Below, piece after piece: positions 28,552-37,046 of a DNA stretch of 64,000 nt. The notes under the pieces are model-generated. The model saw only the letters and a program-made list of their open reading frames with translations. It was not told the DNA's origin and did not search any database. How positions within the stretch are numbered: position 1 is the first letter of the stretch; each line of letters opens with the position of its first letter. This DNA comes from Deinococcales bacterium (lineage in GTDB: Bacteria > Deinococcota > Deinococci > Deinococcales > JAAFIG01), in assembly GCA_013298595.1 (NCBI GenBank), contig JAAFIG010000008.1, positions 93,259 to 157,258 of the forward strand, read 5' to 3'. Position numbers and translations under genes: made by a program.

Positions 28552-28673
28552 GCGGTTAAATTTTTGGCTGTGTTATAAACAAGCCAAAAAGGATGAGATT
28601 ATCGTATAATTAATCTGAAAATAGCTACAATACTGTAATACTGTGGTTCATTTCTTTATATAATTGGAGAAGA

Positions 28674-29897
28674 ATGATAAACTGTCCGAATTGTGATTCT
28701 AGTATAAATGACGATACACTCAACTTTTGTCCAAGTTGTGAAAGACAAGTTAGGTGTTTGAATAAAGAATGTAGAGCTATGCTAAAGCCAAACAACTCAA
28801 TTTGTTTGACTTGTGGTGAAACGGTAAAAAATAGAGGGGATTCTGCTACTTTCAACACATTAACTATTGATACAACGCAAGACGGGAATTCTTTTTCGCA
28901 AAAAATTGCTGTGAAAGCCACTGATGCCTCTGTTGGGCATATGTCAGGTATTGCAATGCAATTAATAAACGTGAATAAGGGTACTGGTACTATTCAACGA
29001 CAAATAAATGCGCCTATTGGAAACCGTTCTGGTTTGCCAGCGAACACTGTCGAAGCTCAAGTAAAAAATTCTAACGACAATCAAGTAAGACAAATACATG
29101 AAGATATTGAAGCCCAAAATCAAGAACGAGTTCAAATTGATGATACAGTTTTGATGGACGCAGTCGAAGAATTTTTTCGATTAGACGAAACAAACAACTT
29201 AGTGTTGTTGGATGCCTTCAGAAAAAGAGATTTTGGCGACGGGAAAAAAACTAAGAGTGGAAAAGCTACTAACATAGTTTTATTTTATATTTTTGCCTGT
29301 GAGCATTTTAGGATTACTGCACCTACTCGAGAGCAAATATTTAACATGCTGGAAAAAGAAAAATTATTAAATTCTAATTCAAGATTCTTTTTTGATAAAA
29401 CTATAGTTTCCGAATATCTGAGTAAAGAGCAAAATGGTTATAAACTGCATTACGCAGGAAAAGAAAAATTACTTTTAATACTCAGTGAAATTTATAACCC
29501 AACTCCGCATAGCAGCATAAAAAGAGTGAACAAGTCTAAGTCATCTCGAAAAAATACCTCAACAGCAAAAATAAATCCGACAATACAGTCTTGGATAGAA
29601 AAAACCATAGATATAGACAAACTGGGAACATCAGCAATAAAGAGTGTTTCAGATTGGGCTTTATTTGTAGTTTATTTGCTTACAAAACATCTGAACTTAG
29701 TTGAAACTATTAAGCCTGGTGATGCCTATGTATATATAACAACTCTTAAAACAGCTACATCTTTAGATAGAAAACAATTCAGAGATTCAATCAGCAGAAA
29801 TAAGAAATTATTCGATAAGAACGCAAAGGGTGAATACTTTCTTACACAAGCAGGGATTGAGAAAGCAAAAACCGATTTTTTTGAGGCATCATTGTGA
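28674..29897 (+). CDS. Zinc-ribbon protein with winged-helix-like repeats, unknown function
   Basis: A 407-aa protein, not recognised. Residues 4-48 hold four CxxC or near-CxxC knuckles (CPNC, CPSC, CLNKEC, CLTC), a double zinc ribbon. Residues about 55-150 are polar and Gly/Asn-rich. Two similar modules follow at about 160-275 and 305-403, each going from a helix pair to an LT-or-HY-xAG-type turn (KLHYAGKEKLL and YFLTQAGIEKAK) like tandem winged helices. It overlaps the next gene by 4 nt (ATGTGAGC region), so the two products probably work together. AT-rich, with one CTCGAG in the island, and flanked by decayed toxin-antitoxin pieces: a mobile accessory pair, possibly defensive. Confidence 0.55.
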   Translation: MINCPNCDSSINDDTLNFCPSCERQVRCLNKECRAMLKPNNSICLTCGETVKNRGDSATFNTLTIDTTQDGNSFSQKIAVKATDASVGHMSGIAMQLINVNKGTGTIQRQINAPIGNRSGLPANTVEAQVKNSNDNQVRQIHEDIEAQNQERVQIDDTVLMDAVEEFFRLDETNNLVLLDAFRKRDFGDGKKTKSGKATNIVLFYIFACEHFRITAPTREQIFNMLEKEKLLNSNSRFFFDKTIVSEYLSKEQNGYKLHYAGKEKLLLILSEIYNPTPHSSIKRVNKSKSSRKNTSTAKINPTIQSWIEKTIDIDKLGTSAIKSVSDWALFVVYLLTKHLNLVETIKPGDAYVYITTLKTATSLDRKQFRDSISRNKKLFDKNAKGEYFLTQAGIEKAKTDFFEASL

Positions 29898-30670
29898 GCT
29901 TTTCTGAAGCAATACTCCTTAATTCCTTAAAAGCTCATATTCCACAAAGTATTTGTATTGAATTAATCAAGGAGTATAAACAAATTAAAAGCCAATTTTT
30001 TCTTAGAAAATGGCGACCCGCAGAATTGAGTGGTGGACGGTTTTGCGAATGTGTGCTCAGGGCTATTGAGCATTTAGATACTGGGTCTTTTACCCCTTTT
30101 GGCGTTTCGTTGAAATCAGATGTTATTATCCGAAGCGTTGAGACTAATGTTTCGCTCTCAGATTCAATACGGTTCATTATTCCTCGTCTTGTGCGTGTTA
30201 TTTTGGATTTTCGTAATAAACGAGATGTTGCACATACTGGAGGAGAAGTTTCACCAAATCAATTGGATTCGATCTTGATTTCGCATACATCAGATTGGAT
30301 ATTGGCGGAATTAGTTAGAAAGTTCTATCTTGTTGACTTGGTTGAAGCCAAAAAATTGATTGATTCTATTATTGAAATTAAGATTCCAATAATAGATGAC
30401 ATAAATGGTTTTCCAAAAATCCTTAATACGAAACTTGATGCAACTGAAAAGACACTACTGCTTTTGTATTATAAAAGCCCTGATACAGTACTAGATACTG
30501 ATTTATTCAATTGGGTTGCATACTCTAATATTGGAAACTATAGAACTCGAATCCTAAATGTTTTAGATGATAAAGCATTACTTCATAGAGCAAATCTCAA
30601 AAGCTCAATTACAAGTAAAGGTGTTTTGTTTGTCGAAACAAAAATACATATTCAGGAAATTATTTTATAA
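29894..30670 (+). CDS. HEPN-like protein with C-terminal winged helix, unknown function
   Basis: 258 aa. The start codon at 29894 overlaps the preceding stop. The N-terminal about 160 residues are helical and include FRNKRDVAHTGGEVSP near 108-123, whose RN-x5-H spacing fits the Rx4-6H signature of HEPN ribonucleases and HEPN-like scaffolds; a nearby WRPAELSGGRFCE segment is also conserved-looking. Residues about 190-255 resemble a winged helix (LDATEKTLLLLYY, then ITSKGVLFVE). I do not recognise the family. Expected to act with the zinc-ribbon partner. No signal peptide or membrane segment. Confidence 0.5.
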   Translation: MSFSEAILLNSLKAHIPQSICIELIKEYKQIKSQFFLRKWRPAELSGGRFCECVLRAIEHLDTGSFTPFGVSLKSDVIIRSVETNVSLSDSIRFIIPRLVRVILDFRNKRDVAHTGGEVSPNQLDSILISHTSDWILAELVRKFYLVDLVEAKKLIDSIIEIKIPIIDDINGFPKILNTKLDATEKTLLLLYYKSPDTVLDTDLFNWVAYSNIGNYRTRILNVLDDKALLHRANLKSSITSKGVLFVETKIHIQEIIL

Positions 30671-31081
30671 GCTAAGATAGTGTCACAAAACCTGCTCAGG
30701 ACAGTTTATTGTATTGACACTACTGTGAATGATACAGTGTACTTTGGTCAACCTGTCGTAATTCGAGTTTTTCAAGTCTTAAATTGTTTATTTTGGTTTT
30801 TGTAAAATCTAAAGTGTATTGCCACAATTTACTTTCTCGAGTTTTGTACTATACTTTTAACCATGTCTCCGACCTTGCAATTGGATGCTGAACTCAAGGC
30901 TTGAGTACGTTTTTTGGCTGCCCAACAAGGTGTCATTTGTATCTTCTTTCCAAGCCTCGAGACAGTTGTGAAAATCGAGATTTGCTGGTTTTTTATTTTT
31001 GGCAATTGTCTAAGAATTGACATTGCTGCTTGGCAGCTCAATAAGCTTGCAGGTGATTTGCTACTTATGGAACAATAATGC
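30671..31081. other. Intergenic stretch with promoter-like and inverted motifs
   Basis: A 411-bp gap between the HEPN-like gene and the MFS transporter. It contains a TTGACA box (30714-30719), a small inverted repeat ACTGT-N7-ACAGT (30722-30738), and the decayed antitoxin frame described separately at 30863. No other convincing gene is seen. Confidence 0.6.
30863..31078 (+). pseudogene. Decayed antitoxin-like fragment with in-frame TGA
   Basis: A TATACT box (30850-30855) ends 7 nt before ATG 30863, the local leaderless pattern. The frame reads MSPTLQLDAELKA, stop TGA (30902-30904), then continues open as VRFLAAQQGVI and unrelated-looking sequence to TAA 31076-31078. Joined across the stop, the first 25 residues look like a type II antitoxin N-terminus (strand followed by helix). 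Probably a dead antitoxin at the right edge of the island; evidence is modest. Confidence 0.45.
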
Positions 31082-32251
31082 GTGAATTCATCACCTTTGC
31101 TTGCTGATCTAGCTCCGACGCGTTCTCTGATTCTTGCTCGTTGGGCTGTGGCAGCCGTTTTTTTCCTCAACGGTTTTGCAATTGCTAATTGGGTGGTACG
31201 AATTCCTGCGGTCAGTCAGAAGCTCAATTTATCGCCTGGTGCTTTGGGTTTGGTGCTGCTGGCTTCGGCTGTTGGGGCTTTAATCAGTATGCCGATTGTT
31301 GGGCGTTTATGTGTTCGGTTGGGTTCTAAGCAAACAACTTTGCTGTTTAGTGTCGGTTTTGCACTAACCACCATGCTACTGACTTTAGCGCCTAGTGTAT
31401 TGGTACTGGTGTTGGTGTTGTTTTTCTGGGGTGCTTTGAATGCTGGTTTGGATGTGGCTATGAACACTCAAGGCACCACGGTTGAACGTGGTTTTCAGCG
31501 TCCTGTCCTCTCGAGCTTTCACGCTTTTTGGAGTGTGGGTAGTTTGTTTGGCGCAGCGGTTGGTGGGGTGTTTGCTCGTTTTGCGGTTGCTCCGAGTTTG
31601 CATTTGATTGTTGTGGGTTGTTTGGTTTTGCTTGGTTTTTTGTTTGTCTCGAGGTTTTTAATTGCCGATGAGATATCCGATCAATCCGAGAAAACATCGG
31701 GTTTGCAGTTATCGGTTGGGTTATTGGTGCTTGGTGCGATTGCTTTTTGTGCGTTGCTGGGTGAAGGTGCAATTGCCGATTGGGGTGCGTTGTATTTGCA
31801 AAATTCGCTGGGTGCCGATGCTGGTTTAGCGGCGGCTGGTTTTGTGGCGTTTCAGTTGTCTATGGCTTCGCTGCGTTTTGCTGGTGATGCGTTGCGTTTG
31901 CGCTTAGGCGATGCTCGAGTAGTGTTGCTTAGTGGTATTGTTGCTACTTTTGGTTTAGCGTTGGCTGTTGTTCCACAATTTGTTTGGACGACGATTATTG
32001 GTTTTGGTTTTGTTGGGGCTGGTTTTGCAATTATTTTTCCAGCTGCTCTTGGTTTGGTTTCAAAGCTCGAGGCGCGTTCGAGTGGTCCTGCAATTGCTTG
32101 GGTTGGTGGCGTGGGTTACGCTGGTTTTTTGGTTGGACCGCCACTGATTGGCTTGGTTGCAGAATTTACGACTTTGCGTTTTGGTTTGCTGGTTGTTTTG
32201 CTGGCTGGTGTAGCAATTGCGGGTTTATCGAAATTGCTTAAAACTGCCTAA
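31082..32251 (+). CDS. MFS transporter
   Basis: A 389-aa inner-membrane protein with about 12 hydrophobic segments and the major facilitator loop pattern (VGRLCVRLGSKQ between segments 2 and 3). It most resembles the YbjJ-like branch of MFS proteins, whose substrates are poorly defined. Start GTG 31082. Monocistronic, downstream of the accessory island. The coding strand is unusually rich in T and G because of its hydrophobic codons. Confidence 0.85.
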   Translation: MNSSPLLADLAPTRSLILARWAVAAVFFLNGFAIANWVVRIPAVSQKLNLSPGALGLVLLASAVGALISMPIVGRLCVRLGSKQTTLLFSVGFALTTMLLTLAPSVLVLVLVLFFWGALNAGLDVAMNTQGTTVERGFQRPVLSSFHAFWSVGSLFGAAVGGVFARFAVAPSLHLIVVGCLVLLGFLFVSRFLIADEISDQSEKTSGLQLSVGLLVLGAIAFCALLGEGAIADWGALYLQNSLGADAGLAAAGFVAFQLSMASLRFAGDALRLRLGDARVVLLSGIVATFGLALAVVPQFVWTTIIGFGFVGAGFAIIFPAALGLVSKLEARSSGPAIAWVGGVGYAGFLVGPPLIGLVAEFTTLRFGLLVVLLAGVAIAGLSKLLKTA

Positions 32252-32463
32252 GCAGTCTCGAGTAGCGTTTTTAAGGTTAATGCCAGAATGGTGTTTGTTT
32301 TCGAGGTGTTTGTGTACCTAGGGGCAAGGTTTTAGTCTCTCGAAAGGGGAAGTAATGCTTTGTGTTTCTTGTCTCGAGACATAAACCACTACCTGTTGTA
32401 TGGGTAACGGCATAAGGAACTGTATCAAGTAGGGTTAATTAGGTAGCTCGAGTCTTTTGCTAT

Positions 32464-32495
32464 TTGACTGGGCATCGAAAATCTGTGCATAATGT
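32464..32495 (+). promoter_or_regulatory. Promoter TTGACT ... CATAAT/TAATGT, leaderless
   Basis: TTGACT (32464-32469) and CATAAT (32488-32493, 18-nt spacing) or TAATGT (32490-32495) precede ATG 32503 by 7-9 nt without a Shine-Dalgarno. Confidence 0.55.
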
Positions 32496-32502
32496 AAAGT
32501 AG

Positions 32503-33309
32503 ATGAAGAAGATTTTGTTTGCATTGGCGCTTTTAATTGGTTTAGTAGGTGCTGCTTTTGGCACAGTGCAATTCTCGCCGACCCCGTGGGCAGATCATGG
32601 TTTACGTGTTGACCCTGATTCAAAAATTCGTGGTAATACGTTGTTTAAAATCGTTAAAGATGGTGTCACCAAGCGCAGTATTTCAGCTTTGGATTTTGAA
32701 GCATACTTGGTTGAACTGACTGGGCAGGGCGGCAGCGAATTATGGCTGCGTGCTAAGAACGCTGGTAATGCTTGGACAGATTACTTTTTTACGCTCGAGG
32801 GCGGTTTACGTAATATTGGTGTGGTGGATGGACAGGGGAGTGGTGTCACCCAAGTTGAGGATTTAGATGGTGATGGCAAATCCGAAATTGCCATGTTCGG
32901 TACGCCATTGTCTTTCTTGGTTGGTTTAGATAATACTCGTTCACCATTTTTAACCAATGTTTTATCGTGGGATGGTTTGCGTTTAGCTGATGCCACAGCC
33001 CAATTCCCTAAGCGTATTCGCACTACAATTTTGTTTCATTACTACGATTACTTGCGTGCCGTGGAACAAAACGATATGAATGGTCAAAAAAGTGGGGCAC
33101 TTGGTTACTATGCCAACAGCTTACAAATTGGTGAAGGTCGTATTGCCAAGGCTTGGCTAATGAATAACGTGCCAGACAAAGATATGCGTCGTTGGTTACT
33201 CGATAACGAATCGCGCATGGTCAATACTTTCTACAGCTACCCTGGTTGCCGTATCGCTGTGACCCAAACCCGTTTGTTACCAGTCCCGTATCCGACTTGC
33301 GCTAAATAA
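32503..33309 (+). CDS. Secreted protein with FG-GAP-like motif, unknown function
   Basis: 268 aa with an N-terminal signal peptide (MKKILFALALLIGLVGAAFG, cleavage expected near residue 20). Residues about 122-133 (VEDLDGDGKSEIAMF) form a calcium-binding FG-GAP/VCBS-like turn. The remainder is mixed strand and helix with two Cys near the C-terminus (GCR and TCAK) that could form a disulfide. Exported, likely periplasmic or surface. Family not recognised. Convergent with the sufE gene across a shared terminator. Confidence 0.7.
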   Translation: MKKILFALALLIGLVGAAFGTVQFSPTPWADHGLRVDPDSKIRGNTLFKIVKDGVTKRSISALDFEAYLVELTGQGGSELWLRAKNAGNAWTDYFFTLEGGLRNIGVVDGQGSGVTQVEDLDGDGKSEIAMFGTPLSFLVGLDNTRSPFLTNVLSWDGLRLADATAQFPKRIRTTILFHYYDYLRAVEQNDMNGQKSGALGYYANSLQIGEGRIAKAWLMNNVPDKDMRRWLLDNESRMVNTFYSYPGCRIAVTQTRLLPVPYPTCAK

Positions 33310-33321
33310 ATTGAGATGAAC

Positions 33322-33350
33322 AAAAAGGCTGCCAAGTGGCAGCCTTTTTT
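33322..33350. terminator. Bidirectional rho-independent terminator
   Basis: AAAAAGGCTGCC and GGCAGCCTTTTT flank a tiny loop, with A and T runs on both sides. It can end both the secreted-protein gene (plus) and the sufE gene (minus). Confidence 0.88.
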
Positions 33351-33352
33351 GG

Positions 33353-33775
33353 TTAAGTAGCACTGGCTTCTTGCACTTGGCGTTTAATACGCCGCAAGAC
33401 CGCCTGTAAGCCCCGTAAACGCAATGGCGTGATGATTTCCTCGAGTTTGCCCAAGCGATAAAAATCTTCGGGAATAGCCAGTACTGTGGACACAGATTCG
33501 CCCTCGAGACCATCGGAGAGTAAACCAGCAAAGGCTCGCACTGTTGGGGCTTCTTCTGGGGCATCAAACCATAAGTGCACAATACCAGCCTCGAGTTCAG
33601 CATGAACAAAAAAAGGTGTGGTACATTCATGAACTTGCTCGAGTGTACCTTTGATATGGTCTGGTAGGGCTGGCATGCGTTTGGCAAAGTCGAGCAAGAT
33701 TTCGATTTTTATTTGTTTTGGGGCATTTGCCATAATTTTTAAGGCACTTTGTAATTTCTCTGGGAGGTCGCTCAT
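33353..33775 (-). CDS. sufE: SufE-family cysteine desulfurase partner
   Basis: A 140-aa sulfur acceptor that takes persulfide from a cysteine desulfurase (SufS) for iron-sulfur cluster assembly. The active Cys is in VHECTTPFFV near residue 51, where the family usually has V-x-G-C; the Gly is Glu here. It retains LSDGLEGES and the C-terminal LRGLQAVLRRIKRQ helix typical of SufE. No suf operon is adjacent. The 24-bp tandem repeat lies just upstream of its start. Confidence 0.88.
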   Translation of the reverse strand: MSDLPEKLQSALKIMANAPKQIKIEILLDFAKRMPALPDHIKGTLEQVHECTTPFFVHAELEAGIVHLWFDAPEEAPTVRAFAGLLSDGLEGESVSTVLAIPEDFYRLGKLEEIITPLRLRGLQAVLRRIKRQVQEASAT

Positions 33776-33807
33776 GGCTGTAGCATACCTTGGAATAATT
33801 TGAGTCG

Positions 33808-33890
33808 TTTGTCATGCCTGCAATGCACCGCTTTGTCATGCCTGCAATGCACTGCTTTGTCATGCCTGCAATGCACTGCTTTGTCATGCC
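33808..33890. repeat. 24-bp tandem repeat, about 3.5 copies
   Basis: Unit TTTGTCATGCCTGCAATGCA plus CYGC, repeated at 33808, 33832, 33856 and partly at 33880. One substitution (accgc versus actgc) separates unit 1 from units 2 and 3, so the array is young. It contains the near-palindrome GCATG-like core and lies between sufE and the 33976 gene. Function unknown; the number is likely to vary between strains. Confidence 0.9.
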
Positions 33891-33900
33891 ATAAAAAAGT

Positions 33901-33930
33901 GGAGCATCGGGTGGGAGGATCCGATGCTCC
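33901..33930 (-). terminator. Rho-independent terminator of the 33976 gene
   Basis: GGAGCATCGG pairs with CCGATGCTCC around a 10-nt loop. On the minus strand it is followed by ACTTTTTTAT. A second small hairpin AGCGCG-GGAG-CGCGCT lies at 33945-33960. Confidence 0.82.
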
Positions 33931-33975
33931 TAGGGGAGAAAAATAGCGCGGGAGCGCGCTGAGAACGGGGCAGAA

Positions 33976-34320
33976 TTAGGCTTGCGGTGTGGCAAAAACT
34001 TGGGGATTGCATTGGGCAAAAAAGCGAATCACCATTTCACCTGTGTTATCACCATCTCGGACTAAAATGGTTGAAAGCGTGTATGTCCGACCATGTAAGC
34101 GCAAACGGACCTCACTGGAAACATTGCTGGGTAAACCACTGGATTGAGCGGTCACTAAACCTCGAGCTTCGCCAGTGCGTTCGTTCCAAGCCCAAAGTTG
34201 TCCACTAGTAGCAACAAAATGACGACCGAAAAACTCGAGATCAGCGCCACGTAAGTCAATGGTTTCGTGGTTAAAATGGACGATTGGCTGAGCTTGGTTT
34301 TCGTAGTTTGGCATGGTCAT
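33976..34320 (-). CDS. Small protein of unknown function
   Basis: 114 aa from ATG 34320, which has GAAAGGAGC 6 nt upstream; the longer frame to 34401 has no such site. The sequence is rich in strands (HFNHETIDLRGADLEFFGRHFVATSGQLWAW) and could be a small beta domain. No signal peptide, no known motif. Has its own terminator. Not recognised. Confidence 0.6.
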   Translation of the reverse strand: MTMPNYENQAQPIVHFNHETIDLRGADLEFFGRHFVATSGQLWAWNERTGEARGLVTAQSSGLPSNVSSEVRLRLHGRTYTLSTILVRDGDNTGEMVIRFFAQCNPQVFATPQA

Positions 34321-34403
34321 GGCGTTGCTCCTTTCGGTGTCTTTGGTTGAGGTTCGCACCTCTTCTTGAGGACTGGTGTTAGTGTACAGAGCAAGCGTCA
34401 CAC

Positions 34404-34429
34404 GAGCGTCACATGGGCGTGTGACGCTC
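34404..34429. other. Perfect 10-bp inverted repeat
   Basis: GAGCGTCACA - tgggcg - TGTGACGCTC lies between the ABC transporter operon and the small-protein gene. No T-run follows on the minus strand, so an operator or protein-binding site is as likely as a terminator. Confidence 0.5.
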
Positions 34430-34452
34430 GAGACGCTTAGTAAAAAAAGAGT

Positions 34453-35172
34453 TTAGGAGGCTAAAACCATACTTAGCCGAGCCAGTAGTGCATCAAACCA
34501 TAACGCTAAAAGCATCACAGGTATTGCGCCTTCTAAGACCAAAGCAAAGTTTTGCGACTCGAGTCCAGCAAAAATCGGTAAACCTAGTCCACCTGCGCCA
34601 ATCGCTGCACCTATGGCGGCTGTGCCGATGTTAATGACCACACTGGTGCGAATACCACCGAGGATACTGGGTAATGCTAAAGGTAGGGCAGCACGCCAAA
34701 ATAATTGACTTTCGGACATGCCTAAACCTTTGGCTGCCTCGAGTACATCGGTTGGTACGTTCTCGAGACCAGCGATGGTGCCTGAGACAATGGGCAGTAA
34801 GCCGTATAAAATCAGGGCTAAGAGTGTTGGTGCAAAACCAAAACCCAAGGCTGGATAGGCTAATGCCAGTACTGCTACGGGTGGGAAAACTTGTGCCAGA
34901 CTCGAGATACCAAGGGCGAGTGGCAAAAAATCGCGCCAAGATGCTCGAGTGACAACCGCACCAATGCTCACACCAATCAGGATGCTGCATAAACTAGAAG
35001 CCAGTAACAGTGCCAAATGCACAGCCACCAATGCCAGCAAAGATTGTTCGTGCACCACTTTGTTCTCGAGTGGATACAGGGCTTTGAGGGTGGTTTGCCA
35101 CAGTGGTTGCGCGGCGAACAAAACAAGCAGCAAAACACCAGCAATGCCAATACGTTCCCAACCTCGAGTCAT
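34453..35172 (-). CDS. Osmoprotectant-type ABC permease (YehW/OpuCB-like)
   Basis: A 239-aa inner-membrane permease with about six segments and the EAA-type loop (EAAKGLGMSESQLFWRAALPLALPSI) that contacts the ATPase. Third gene of a minus-strand operon; its start overlaps the ATPase stop by 4 nt. Family members import glycine betaine, choline or related compatible solutes. The operon layout permease-ATPase-permease matches yehY-yehX-yehW. Confidence 0.88.
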   Translation of the reverse strand: MTRGWERIGIAGVLLLVLFAAQPLWQTTLKALYPLENKVVHEQSLLALVAVHLALLLASSLCSILIGVSIGAVVTRASWRDFLPLALGISSLAQVFPPVAVLALAYPALGFGFAPTLLALILYGLLPIVSGTIAGLENVPTDVLEAAKGLGMSESQLFWRAALPLALPSILGGIRTSVVINIGTAAIGAAIGAGGLGLPIFAGLESQNFALVLEGAIPVMLLALWFDALLARLSMVLAS

Positions 35173-35888
35173 CGGCGGGTCATCCTCATAAAATCTTCGA
35201 CATACTCGGATATTGGTTGCTCGAGAAAATCTTTGGGTGTGCCATCTTGTTCAATACGACCGTTTTTTAGTAGCACGATACGGTCAGCAAGCAAGACCGC
35301 TTCGTTCATATCGTGGGTCACAAGCACAACTGTTTTTTGTAAACGCTGCTGTAAAGCAAGAAATTCGCGTTGCAAACGCTCTCGAGTCAGTGGGTCAACC
35401 GCGCCAAATGGTTCATCCATCAATAAAATTGGTGGGTCGGCAGCCAAAGCTCGAGCCACACCAATTCGCTGGGCTTGACCACCCGATAAGGACTTTGGCA
35501 ACGATTTCGCTAAATGGGCTAAACCAACCAACTCGAGCATTTCGGTGACTCGAGCTTCGATTTTTGGTTTCTCCCATTGTAATAATGTTGGTACCACAGC
35601 GATGTTCTGTGCTACGGTTAAATGTGGTAATAAGCCTACACTTTGAATGGCATAACCCATTGTCCTGCGTAAATCATGGGCAATTAAAGTACTCGAGTCC
35701 ACACCATCAATCAAGATTGTGCCACTACTTGGTTCGATTAAACGATTAATCATTTTTAATGTTGTGGTTTTGCCGCAACCACTCGAGCCAATCAGCACAC
35801 AGAGTTGCCCTGTGGGAATCTCGAGTGAGAGTCGATCGACTGCCACTGTGGTGTGAAAGGTTTTACTGATGTTTTCAAGTTGAATCAT
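35169..35888 (-). CDS. Osmoprotectant-type ABC ATPase (YehX/OpuCA-like)
   Basis: 239 aa with Walker A GSSGCGKTTTLKM, signature LSGGQAQRIGVARAL, Walker B ILLMDEPFGAVDP and switch His in VTHDM. It lacks the tandem CBS domains that OpuCA uses for ionic-strength sensing, so control must differ. Located between the two permeases, 9 nt after the larger one. Confidence 0.92.
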   Translation of the reverse strand: MIQLENISKTFHTTVAVDRLSLEIPTGQLCVLIGSSGCGKTTTLKMINRLIEPSSGTILIDGVDSSTLIAHDLRRTMGYAIQSVGLLPHLTVAQNIAVVPTLLQWEKPKIEARVTEMLELVGLAHLAKSLPKSLSGGQAQRIGVARALAADPPILLMDEPFGAVDPLTRERLQREFLALQQRLQKTVVLVTHDMNEAVLLADRIVLLKNGRIEQDGTPKDFLEQPISEYVEDFMRMTRR

Positions 35889-35897
35889 AGAAAATCC

Positions 35898-37043
35898 TTA
35901 ACGAATACCGTGGGGTGTTAAACGCAGCTCGAGTCCACGCATCAGACTATTAACCAGTAAAGCCAGTATCAAAATTGGAATTGCTCCGAGTAAAACCCGA
36001 TCAATTGCACCACTGCCTAAACCCGTAAAAATAAAGCCACCTAAGCCACCTGCACCAATTAAACTCGATAGCGAAACCAAACCAATTAACGAAACAGAGG
36101 TTAAACGTAATCCCTCGAGCACAATAGGAATCGAAAGCGGCAAACGGATTTGAACAAAAATTTGCCAAGGATTAAAGCCTAAACCTCGAGCCGCTTCGAG
36201 TGGTGCTTCGGCAACGCTTTGTAAACCAAGAATTGTGCCACGCAGCACAGGCAGTAATCCGTACAAAGTGAGTGTGGTTAAAGCAGGTGCAATGCCAATA
36301 CCACGAATTCCAATGGTCTCGAGCAGAGGAAATGTGCGGGCAATCGCACTAAAAAACGGAATCAGTAAGGCAAATAAGGCAATACTCGGAATGGTCTGAA
36401 AAGCGTTTGCCACACCCAGCGACCACCTCGAAACCATCGGACGTGAAGCAGCAAAAATGCCAAGTGCAATACCCAAACAACTCGAGAGCAGAAATGCCCA
36501 GAGCGTTAATTGGCAGTGCCGCAACACTTCTTGCCAGAATTCGTTTTGATTCGCATAGTATTCACGCATGACACTAATCGCATCAAAAAACCCAAAAAGC
36601 AACATGGCAACACCAACCACAACGCCAATCAGTACTAACCACAGTTTTTGTAACTCGAGTGCCCCAGCATACGCAATCAGGGTTGCTCCGATTAGCAATA
36701 ACCAGAAACCCGCAGCTGGTGACACTCGAGCAATGAGATTGACTCCTAAATCCTTGCTGATTATGCTTAGTAAAATAAATAAGGCAATCATTAGCCCAGT
36801 TCCTAGCAGCCAAAGCAATACTGCTCGAGCTTTAACAAACAAACCCGCTACGATGAACAAGAGTAACGGCAACACAATTTGTAGTAACCAAGGCACTTGT
36901 AAAACAGAAATCGCTGTGCCAGCCAATAAACGATTGGCTTTGAACAAAACAAAGGCTTGCAGCAACGCCACACCACAACACGCCAAACCAAGCCAGGCAA
37001 TTCGGTTCATGGCGCACAGCATAACGGGTTTTGATATGCTCAA
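35898..37043 (-). CDS. Osmoprotectant-type ABC permease (YehY-like)
   Basis: 381 aa: an extra N-terminal block of about six hydrophobic segments (1-160), then the transport domain with the EAA loop EAARGLGFNPWQIFVQIRLPLSIPI. The size and two-block layout match YehY (about 385 aa). First gene of the operon. No periplasmic binding protein (YehZ/OpuCC type) is next to it, since the upstream gene is divergent. Confidence 0.85.
   Translation of the reverse strand: MSISKPVMLCAMNRIAWLGLACCGVALLQAFVLFKANRLLAGTAISVLQVPWLLQIVLPLLLFIVAGLFVKARAVLLWLLGTGLMIALFILLSIISKDLGVNLIARVSPAAGFWLLLIGATLIAYAGALELQKLWLVLIGVVVGVAMLLFGFFDAISVMREYYANQNEFWQEVLRHCQLTLWAFLLSSCLGIALGIFAASRPMVSRWSLGVANAFQTIPSIALFALLIPFFSAIARTFPLLETIGIRGIGIAPALTTLTLYGLLPVLRGTILGLQSVAEAPLEAARGLGFNPWQIFVQIRLPLSIPIVLEGLRLTSVSLIGLVSLSSLIGAGGLGGFIFTGLGSGAIDRVLLGAIPILILALLVNSLMRGLELRLTPHGIR
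37035..37040 (+). promoter_or_regulatory. -10 box TATGCT, leaderless start
   Basis: TATGCT ends 6 nt before ATG 37047. It lies inside the start region of the divergent permease gene (start 37043), so the two 5' ends are separated by only 3 nt. Confidence 0.55.
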
Positions 37044-37046
37044 ACG

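Noticed and set aside
34404..34429. Hairpin as terminator of the ABC operon
   Set aside because: The T-run precedes the stem on the minus strand and no T-run follows, so it is listed only as an inverted repeat.
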